This document shows, in pieces, positions 15,027-20,048 of a stretch of DNA of 20,048 bases; the stretch's first letter is position 1, and every line of letters begins with the position of its first letter. The position numbers and the translations under genes are program-made. The notes below the pieces were generated by a model. It saw only the letters and a program-made list of their open reading frames with translations. It did no database searches and was not told the DNA's origin. This DNA comes from Allocoprobacillus merdigallinarum (GTDB taxonomy: Bacteria > Bacillota_I > Bacilli_A > Erysipelotrichales > Coprobacillaceae): NCBI GenBank assembly GCA_019117525.1, contig DWZO01000069.1, forward strand, positions 1 through 20,048, written 5' to 3'.

Positions 15027-15808
15027 TATAACTCTCCTTCTTGAATCAATCCCAGTTGAAGACATGCATAATATATACCATCTTCATCAATAGGTTTTGT
15101 AATAAAAGTAGCGATAGATTTTAATTTTTCATTTCCTTGCCCCATTGCTACACTTTGAGAGGCATGTTTAAACATATCGACATCGTTTAAAGAATCTCCA
15201 AAAGCAATATATTCCTGAAGTCCTAATAAATGCATCAGTTTTTGAATTCCTGTTGCTTTTGATAATCCAGCAATTGTAATATCAGCATATGTAGATTCTC
15301 CAGGCAAAACATGAACTCCAGATACTTTTTGAAAAGGTGCATAATCATAGCCAAGTGGTCCATATACAATCATCGCATCGACTTCTTGACCACAATATGT
15401 TCCTACTGGAGGAATCTGATTTTGAAAATATCTTTGTGTCTGCAAAACATATTCATCAGGTTCCTTAGAAATAATACGTTGCTTAGATTTTAATGTCACA
15501 GCATAATTATATTGTTTCGCTATAGATAAAACTTCCTGTACGGCCTGAGGATCCATGGATGCGTGAAAAATTTCTTTTTTATAGGCATCTAAAACAACCT
15601 GACCATTATTACAAACAAATCCATCCCATTCAAACATATCCATAAGTCCTGTTCGTGTTAATGAATCAATTCCTCGTCCTGAAGAAATAATCATATGATA
15701 TCCATTTTTCTTTAATAGACGTAACGCCTTTTGTGTTGATAACGACACTTGATGATGGACATTATCTCTTAATGTACCATCAACATCAAAACATAATAAT
15801 GGCTTCAT
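15026..15808 (-). CDS. HAD-superfamily phosphatase, Cof type
   Basis: 260 residues. It is a cytoplasmic Mg-dependent phosphatase of the Cof/YidA group, which act on small phosphates such as sugar phosphates, FMN or PLP. HAD motif I is FDVDGTL (nucleophile Asp8, acid/base Asp10), motif II is in MIISSGRG (about 39-46), motif III Lys is in IAGLSKATGIQKL, and motif IV is GDSLNDVDMF. The large C2-type cap lies between motifs II and III. AGGAGG lies upstream of ATG 15808. It is first gene of the operon, with a TATAAT at 15836-15831. The substrate cannot be told. Confidence 0.92.
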   Translation of the reverse strand: MKPLLCFDVDGTLRDNVHHQVSLSTQKALRLLKKNGYHMIISSGRGIDSLTRTGLMDMFEWDGFVCNNGQVVLDAYKKEIFHASMDPQAVQEVLSIAKQYNYAVTLKSKQRIISKEPDEYVLQTQRYFQNQIPPVGTYCGQEVDAMIVYGPLGYDYAPFQKVSGVHVLPGESTYADITIAGLSKATGIQKLMHLLGLQEYIAFGDSLNDVDMFKHASQSVAMGQGNEKLKSIATFITKPIDEDGIYYACLQLGLIQEGEL

Positions 15809-15830
15809 ACTTGTCCTCCTTGTCTTTTTT

Positions 15831-15836
15831 ATTATA
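15831..15836 (-). promoter_or_regulatory. -10 box for the HAD-dipeptidase operon
   Basis: A perfect TATAAT on the minus strand, 22 bases before the ATG and just after the nrdG terminator. The -35 region is AT-rich and weak. Confidence 0.5.
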
Positions 15837-15854
15837 CAGTAAAATAACTTTTAT

Positions 15855-15889
15855 AAAAAGAAGAGAATTTATTCAATCAATAAATTCTC
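15855..15889 (-). terminator. Terminator overlapping the end of nrdG
   Basis: An 11-bp perfect stem (15863-15873 with 15879-15889), 5-base loop, then a T-rich tail on the minus strand (TTCTTTTT). The nrdG stop TGA (15875-15873) is at the loop edge. Confidence 0.75.
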
Positions 15890-16403
15890 CATATTCACTC
15901 ACCTTTTGTTCATAAACACGTCCTTGTTGGAGGCTTTTATGAATGTCTATGATTCTTTGATTAGATGAACCTTTATAAATCAATTCTAAACTACGTAGTG
16001 ATAATACAAAACGTCCATCTACCAATGTATCGCATAGTGATAATAAATCAATGGCATCCTGTCCAAGTTTAAGAATGTCTTCATAGACATATCCACTATA
16101 AATCATAATATGTAAAGAAGTTTGAGCTTTGATTTGAGAAACCAATATTTTCAAAGGCTTCACTTGTAAAAATGGTTCACCTCCAGAAAGGGTTATACCA
16201 TCTAAAAGTGGATTACTTAAAATATCAGCAACAATAGTTTCAATATCTTCTTCATATCCACCATTTATATCCCAGCTTTGAGGATTATGACAGCCAGGAC
16301 AATGATGTAAGCATCCTTGTGTAAATAGAGTATAACGTAAACCAGGCCCATCTACAATTGAATCATGAACAACACCATATAGTCTAATCTTTGTTGATTC
16401 CAT
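15873..16403 (-). CDS. nrdG: Anaerobic ribonucleotide reductase activating protein
   Basis: 176 residues from ATG at 16403. A longer frame to 16454 lies inside nrdD and the native start (IRLYGVVHDSIVDGPGLR) follows this ATG. It is a radical-SAM enzyme that makes the glycyl radical on NrdD using S-adenosylmethionine and a 4Fe-4S cluster. The cluster motif is CLHHCPGC (Cys31, 35, 38), and the SAM-binding SGGEPF is at 73-78. The start overlaps the end of nrdD by 20 bases, so both subunits are made together. The cluster and glycyl radical are destroyed by oxygen, pointing to anaerobic growth. Confidence 0.95.
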   Translation of the reverse strand: MESTKIRLYGVVHDSIVDGPGLRYTLFTQGCLHHCPGCHNPQSWDINGGYEEDIETIVADILSNPLLDGITLSGGEPFLQVKPLKILVSQIKAQTSLHIMIYSGYVYEDILKLGQDAIDLLSLCDTLVDGRFVLSLRSLELIYKGSSNQRIIDIHKSLQQGRVYEQKVSEYGEFID

Positions 16404-18687
16404 GTTTAACACGATCTTTTTCTTCTGCTCTTTTGGCATCATTGAAACGATCAAGCGTTCCTACAAGATAACCTGTGATACGTCTAATTCTTTCAAATTC
16501 TTCATGAGGTGCTTCTTTACGACCACATTGAGGACAAACATCATTAATAATGCCATTATATCCACAAACAGGATCACGATCAACAGGATGATTAATAGCC
16601 CCATATCCCATATTGGCATCATGCATAGCTCTTACAATTTTTTCAAAAGCTGGTAAATTCTTTGTTGGATCACCATCCATTTCAATATAACTAATATGTC
16701 CTCCATTTGTGAGTTCATGATAAGGTCCTTCAATTCTTATTTTATCAAAAGCACTGATTGGATAATAAACAGGAACATGAAAACTATTCGTATAGTATTC
16801 TCGATCTGTGACTCCTTCAATCTTTCCATATAATTGTCTATCTAGTTTTACAAAACGCCCTGATAATCCTTCAGCAGGTGTGGCGATTAAAGAAAAGTTT
16901 AAATGGTATTTCTGACAGGCTTCATCAACACGACGACGCATATGCGCTACAATTTGTAATCCCAAAATTTGTGCCTTTTCACTTTCACCATGATGATAAC
17001 CAATCAAAGATTTTAATGTTTCGGCCAAACCAATAAATCCAATCGTTAAAGTCCCATGTTTTAATACTTCTCTGACTTCATCTGTTGATTTTAATTTTTC
17101 TGAATCAAGCCAAACACCCTGTCCCATTAAAAATGGATAATTCATCACACGTCTTTTACACTGAATTTCAAATCTTTCTAATAATTGATCTATACATAAA
17201 TCTATTAATTGATCCAGCTTAATAAAGAATTCATCAATATCACCTTTTGATTTAATCGCTAAACGAGGTAAATTAATAGAAGTAAAACTTAAATTCCCAC
17301 GTCTTGGAGAAATCTCACGAGTTGGATCATAAATATTACCCATAACTCTAGTACGACATCCCATATATGCAATTTCTGTTTCTGGTGTTCCTTTATAATA
17401 TTGTTTATTAAACGTTGCATCAACAAACGAAAAATTAGGAAATAAACGCTTTGCTGAAACACGACATGCTAATTGGAATAAATCGTAGTTAGGTTCACCT
17501 TTTTGATAATTAATGCCTTCCTTAACTCTAAATATCTGAATTGGAAAAATAGGTGTTTCTCCACCACCCAAGCCTGCCTCTGTTGCAAGAAGGACATTAC
17601 GAATAGCCATTCTTCCTTCAACTGATGTGTCCATGCCATAATTCAATGAACTAAATGGTACTTGTGCTCCTGCACGAGAATTCATCGTATTTAAATTATG
17701 AATTAATGCTTCCATAGCCTGATATGTTTCTTTATCAGTATCCTGATATGCTCTTTCACTTGCAAATTTTTGAATACGCTCAATAATTTGTGGAGATATA
17801 TGATTATGCATCAATACATCTTTTTCTTCTATAGCATAATTTTGACAACTTAAAGAAGGCTGATGATCTAATGATTTCAACTGTGCCATAACATCTGCAA
17901 CATTGACATCAGTTAATAATGTTAATGCTTCTTCAATAGCTTTCAAATACCACTTACGATATGATTTTTTAATTCCTTCAGCCATTCCATAATCAAAATT
18001 CACAATAGCCTGTCCGCCATGCTGATCATTTTGATTAGATTGAATCGCAATGCAAGTTAAAGCAGAATATGTCGTAATACTATTAGGTTCACGCAAAACT
18101 CCATGACCAGTTGAAAAACCACCTTTAAACAAATCAATAATATCTATTTGGGTGCAGGTTGTTGTCAATGTCAAAAAATCCATATCATGAATATGTATAT
18201 CGCCAGAACGATGTGCTGCACTATGTAAAGGATTTAAAACAAACATCTCATTAAACTGTTTGGCTGCTTCAGCCCCATATTTTAACATTGTTCCCATTGG
18301 TGCATCAGCATTCACATTCGCATTTTCTCGTTTTAAATCACTATCTTTAGCATCCTGAAAAGTAATTTCTTCCAATGTTTTCATTAAACGTGATTTTCGA
18401 TCTCTAGAACGTGTACGTTCAGCACGATACAAAATATAAGCCTTTGCAATACGTACATACCCTTTTTCTATTAATGTTTCCTCTACAGTATCCTGTACCA
18501 GCTCTACTGTTGGCAATTCGGTATGACGATCCTCTAATTTCTGCTCTACAATATGTGCCAAATGAATAGCTGCATCTAGACCATATTTCGCTTCTGTTGC
18601 CTGAAACGCCTTATAAATAGCTCCTGCAATTTTATTGACATCAAAGACATCCATACGTCCATCTCTTTTTCTAATGTATTGAATCAT
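16384..18687 (-). CDS. nrdD: Anaerobic ribonucleoside-triphosphate reductase (class III)
   Basis: 767 residues. It reduces ribonucleoside triphosphates to deoxy forms for DNA synthesis without oxygen, using formate as reductant in the known enzymes. The N-terminal ATP-cone (about 1-95; IRKRDGRMDVFDVNKI) senses ATP/dATP. The long catalytic barrel includes NYPFLMGQGVWL and GFIGLAETLKSLIG. The C-terminal zinc region is VCGYNGIINDVCPQCG (Cys708, 718, 721), and the glycyl-radical motif is RITGYLV with Gly739. Only three zinc-site Cys are visible; I believe this form is common in this subgroup. GGGGG lies before ATG 18687, and an extended -10 promoter at 18709-18737. Confidence 0.96.
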   Translation of the reverse strand: MIQYIRKRDGRMDVFDVNKIAGAIYKAFQATEAKYGLDAAIHLAHIVEQKLEDRHTELPTVELVQDTVEETLIEKGYVRIAKAYILYRAERTRSRDRKSRLMKTLEEITFQDAKDSDLKRENANVNADAPMGTMLKYGAEAAKQFNEMFVLNPLHSAAHRSGDIHIHDMDFLTLTTTCTQIDIIDLFKGGFSTGHGVLREPNSITTYSALTCIAIQSNQNDQHGGQAIVNFDYGMAEGIKKSYRKWYLKAIEEALTLLTDVNVADVMAQLKSLDHQPSLSCQNYAIEEKDVLMHNHISPQIIERIQKFASERAYQDTDKETYQAMEALIHNLNTMNSRAGAQVPFSSLNYGMDTSVEGRMAIRNVLLATEAGLGGGETPIFPIQIFRVKEGINYQKGEPNYDLFQLACRVSAKRLFPNFSFVDATFNKQYYKGTPETEIAYMGCRTRVMGNIYDPTREISPRRGNLSFTSINLPRLAIKSKGDIDEFFIKLDQLIDLCIDQLLERFEIQCKRRVMNYPFLMGQGVWLDSEKLKSTDEVREVLKHGTLTIGFIGLAETLKSLIGYHHGESEKAQILGLQIVAHMRRRVDEACQKYHLNFSLIATPAEGLSGRFVKLDRQLYGKIEGVTDREYYTNSFHVPVYYPISAFDKIRIEGPYHELTNGGHISYIEMDGDPTKNLPAFEKIVRAMHDANMGYGAINHPVDRDPVCGYNGIINDVCPQCGRKEAPHEEFERIRRITGYLVGTLDRFNDAKRAEEKDRVKHGINKD

Positions 18688-18708
18688 GAATCAAACCCCC
18701 TTTTGTTT

Positions 18709-18737
18709 AGTATCTCACATCTATTCGTTTTTCTCAA
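18709..18737 (-). promoter_or_regulatory. Promoter of nrdDG
   Basis: TTGAGA (18737-18732), a 17-base spacer and GATACT (18714-18709) with an upstream TGA extension on the minus strand, 22 bases before nrdD. I saw no clear NrdR box pair. Confidence 0.55.
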
Positions 18738-18760
18738 ATCTTTTGAATGATTCCCCTTAC

Positions 18761-18787
18761 AAAAAAAGGTATTCATCACTGAATACC
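18761..18787 (-). terminator. Terminator of the HPr-like gene
   Basis: An 8-bp perfect stem (18768-18775 with 18780-18787), loop TCAC, then seven T on the minus strand (18767-18761), 9 bases after the stop codon. Confidence 0.88.
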
Positions 18788-18795
18788 CTATATAG

Positions 18796-19071
18796 CTATT
18801 CAATTGTTGAAATTCCTAATTCATTAATTTTATCTTTAATTATTTCAATTGCCTTTTTTTCATCTTCACCGTCAGTAACAATTTCAACTTGTGCTTTCGT
18901 TGGAATTCCTAAAGATAAAACTCCCATCATACTTTTTAAATTGACACTTTTATTACCATAATTTAATGTTACATGGCAATAAAACTGTTTCACAGTATTA
19001 ACCAATTCAGTTGTAGGTGTTGCATATAAACCAACTGGATCTGTAACAGTAAATTTTAAATTTTGAGCCAT
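18796..19071 (-). CDS. HPr-like protein lacking the phosphorylated His (Crh-like)
   Basis: 91 residues, full HPr length and fold pattern. HPr normally carries phosphate from enzyme I to sugar transporters on His15 in the motif GIHARPAT. Here the motif reads GLYATPTT: His is Tyr16 (TAT, one base from CAT) and the supporting Arg is Thr18. The second site is kept: NLKSMMGVLSLGI with Ser47, equivalent to Ser46, the target of HPr kinase. This is the pattern of Bacillus Crh, where Gln replaces His15. The protein therefore cannot act as a PTS phosphate carrier but could bind CcpA after Ser phosphorylation. AAGGAGG lies upstream of ATG 19071; it has its own extended -10 promoter and terminator. It is probably an extra copy beside a normal ptsH elsewhere. 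Confidence 0.9.
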   Translation of the reverse strand: MAQNLKFTVTDPVGLYATPTTELVNTVKQFYCHVTLNYGNKSVNLKSMMGVLSLGIPTKAQVEIVTDGEDEKKAIEIIKDKINELGISTIE

Positions 19072-19099
19072 ATCAAATTCCTCCTTTACTCATACTATT

Positions 19100-19129
19100 A
19101 TTATAACATAAAGATATTGGAGATTCGAA
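19100..19129 (-). promoter_or_regulatory. Promoter of the HPr-like gene
   Basis: TTCGAA (19129-19124), an 18-base spacer and TATAAT (19105-19100) preceded by TGT, an extended -10, on the minus strand. The distance to the ATG is 28 bases. Confidence 0.6.
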
Positions 19130-19146
19130 AAAATATGACTCTTCAA

Positions 19147-19758
19147 TTAAAAATTATTTTCCATTTTTTTAATCATTTGTAAATCATATTGCTGTTCAAA
19201 ATCTTCTAAAAATCGTTCTATATATTCACGTCGTGGTGTAATCACATTCATATCTATATGAGGATGATTTTGAACATACATTTCTAATCTTTTTTGTAAA
19301 TTACCTTTGGATATCAAATAATCCTCAACAATACTTTCATGATCCATTCCAAAATAAAGCATTAAAATAGCTGACACAATTCCTGTGCGATCCTTACCAG
19401 CATTGCAAAAATAAAGGACATGTGTAGAAGCATGAAGCATCATGTATATGATTTTCCACATGTTTTCATCTACCATATGAATATATGATAAACTGACTTC
19501 TTCAGGAGTACGTGGAATATGTTGACCTCCTGTTACTGGTGTATGATGATAAATAAAACGTGTATCGTTTTCAAATAAACTTGGTTGCTTGAAACGTTCA
19601 TTTTCACTGCGTAAATCAAAGATAGTACGTACATTATGATGAATGAGCCATTGTATTTCATCTTCAGTTAACTTTATAGGTACATCACTTCTTATAAAAC
19701 GTGTATCATTTTTAAATAATAACCTTGTATTACAAGTATTTTCAAATAGCGAACTCAT
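19147..19758 (-). CDS. Tyrosine-phosphatase family protein (Y_phosphatase3/PtpB-like)
   Basis: 203 residues. The phosphate-binding loop CNAGKDRTG (Cys118, Arg124; CX5R with the extra K-D of the dual-specific or lipid-active group) is intact, and VRTIFDLRSENER (about 43-55) is the typical beta-strand/DLR region. Such enzymes remove phosphate from Tyr/Ser proteins or phosphoinositides; the substrate here is unknown. There is no signal peptide, so it is cytoplasmic. The usual NFRDLGG opening is missing, and the N-terminus instead holds repeated L-F-x-N-D-T-R-F-I units. GGAGGTG lies 7 bases before ATG 19758. The gene is probably transcribed alone; no terminator was seen before the HPr-like gene's promoter. 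Confidence 0.88.
   Translation of the reverse strand: MSSLFENTCNTRLLFKNDTRFIRSDVPIKLTEDEIQWLIHHNVRTIFDLRSENERFKQPSLFENDTRFIYHHTPVTGGQHIPRTPEEVSLSYIHMVDENMWKIIYMMLHASTHVLYFCNAGKDRTGIVSAILMLYFGMDHESIVEDYLISKGNLQKRLEMYVQNHPHIDMNVITPRREYIERFLEDFEQQYDLQMIKKMENNF
19553..19719 (-). repeat. Direct repeat inside the phosphatase gene
   Basis: Bases 19553-19578 and 19694-19719 match at 24 of 26 positions and encode LF[E/K]NDTRFI twice (residues about 14-22 and 61-69). A third partial copy (SLFEN) lies at residues 3-7. Confidence 0.7.
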
Positions 19759-20048
19759 CTATACACCTCCTCGTATAATATGTATAGAAGTTTGAATTAA
19801 GGATTTCCTTTTTTAAACAATTGAGATATCTCAATTGTTTAAAAATTTCCTTGCTTCTACACTCTCTTTTTAAGATAATAGTTTCGTTTTGAATCAAGGT
19901 TTTATTCTCCACCTCTGCGGCCATCTCGTTATGTTCCGCTTCAAAAAGACTTAATCCTCTGTTCAAGGCGTGCTTTATACCCGAATGAGTTTGTTGCAGC
20001 AGTGTTTCTCACTTGTCTCCGTATTTGCGAGGTTGCGTTTGTCTTGAT
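19742..20048 (-). pseudogene. Unidentified gene remnant, probably frameshifted, cut by window edge
   Basis: From the right edge one minus-strand frame runs 35 codons, ending with the residues ARLEQRIKSF before TGA at 19943-19941. Dropping one T from the run at 19947-19943 joins it to a second open frame (EAEHNEMAAEVENKTLIQNE...) that continues to a stop at 19744-19742, giving about 101 residues of charged, helix-like protein. Base composition is clearly richer in G and C than the neighbours up to about 19890, suggesting foreign origin. The tail runs through a 36-bp palindrome and overlaps the phosphatase start by 17 bases, so the true end may be earlier. I do not recognise the family. Two unrelated chance frames remain possible. 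Confidence 0.35.
19810..19845. repeat. Perfect 36-bp palindrome upstream of the phosphatase gene
   Basis: Bases 19810-19827 are the exact reverse complement of 19828-19845, with centre GAGATATCTC and arms rich in A and T. There is no loop and no following T run on the minus strand, so it is not a classic terminator; a site for a dimeric protein or a mobile-element end is possible. Confidence 0.75.

Noticed and set aside
16384..18687. Defective NrdD because only three zinc-site cysteines are visible
   Set aside because: The VCGYxGxIxDxCPxCG form is, as far as I recall, widespread among related class III reductases; the glycyl-radical motif and nrdG coupling are intact.
1..20048. CRISPR array, tRNA or rRNA genes
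   Set aside because: I saw no regularly spaced repeats beyond those listed and no tRNA cloverleaf or rRNA signature on either strand; a covariance-model scan would be decisive.

Overview
The window reads as chromosomal DNA of a low-GC, Gram-positive anaerobe (Bacillota; an Erysipelotrichia-like gut bacterium would fit, but this is inference from composition and gene content and is not proven). Supporting signs are AT-rich DNA, strong GGAGG-type ribosome sites, intrinsic terminators with T tails, the cdaA-cdaR-glmM operon, a class III (oxygen-sensitive) ribonucleotide reductase with its radical-SAM activase, a PduL-type phosphotransacylase and HPr-kinase-style signalling. Almost every gene is on the minus strand. 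The exceptions are a cut-off recombinase gene at the left edge and pduL.

Positions 1-2155 are a graveyard of mobile DNA. The C-terminus of a tyrosine recombinase (3-164) is followed by five copies of an 11-bp half-site (170-267). The last two copies form a perfect palindrome that abuts domain V of a group IIC-like intron (270 to about 2123, minus strand). The intron sits directly after the terminator of a histidine kinase gene, as expected for class C introns. Its reverse transcriptase has one in-frame TAG beside the catalytic motif, and its domain VI and 3' end appear to be missing.

Positions 2156-7768 hold a PhoB/OmpR-type two-component system (regulator 3495-4151, kinase 2156-3493). Upstream of it lies the c-di-AMP / cell-wall operon cdaA-cdaR-glmM (7768 down to 4233), which joins diadenylate cyclase to glucosamine-phosphate synthesis. 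pduL (7955-8521) diverges from this operon, and HU (8625-8903) converges on pduL from the other side across two terminators.

Positions 8999-13522 hold an unusual cluster: a lipoprotein translationally coupled to an RpiR regulator, a terminator, then a promoter driving a two-subunit iron-sulfur fumarase (or tartrate dehydratase), a second RpiR regulator of the same length and a threonine-aldolase-like PLP enzyme. Positions 13782-15808 hold a HAD phosphatase, a small unknown protein and a membrane-dipeptidase-family peptidase in one operon. Positions 15873-18687 hold nrdD-nrdG. Positions 18796-19758 hold an HPr-like protein that has lost the phosphorylated histidine but kept the regulatory serine (Crh-like), and a tyrosine phosphatase. 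The last ~290 bases carry a 36-bp perfect palindrome and a higher-GC, probably frameshifted gene remnant.

I found no tRNA, rRNA or CRISPR array. The parts I judge most worth a second look are the recombinase half-site array fused to the dead intron, the His-less HPr, the twin-RpiR fumarase cluster, and a possible small RNA at about 13650-13780.
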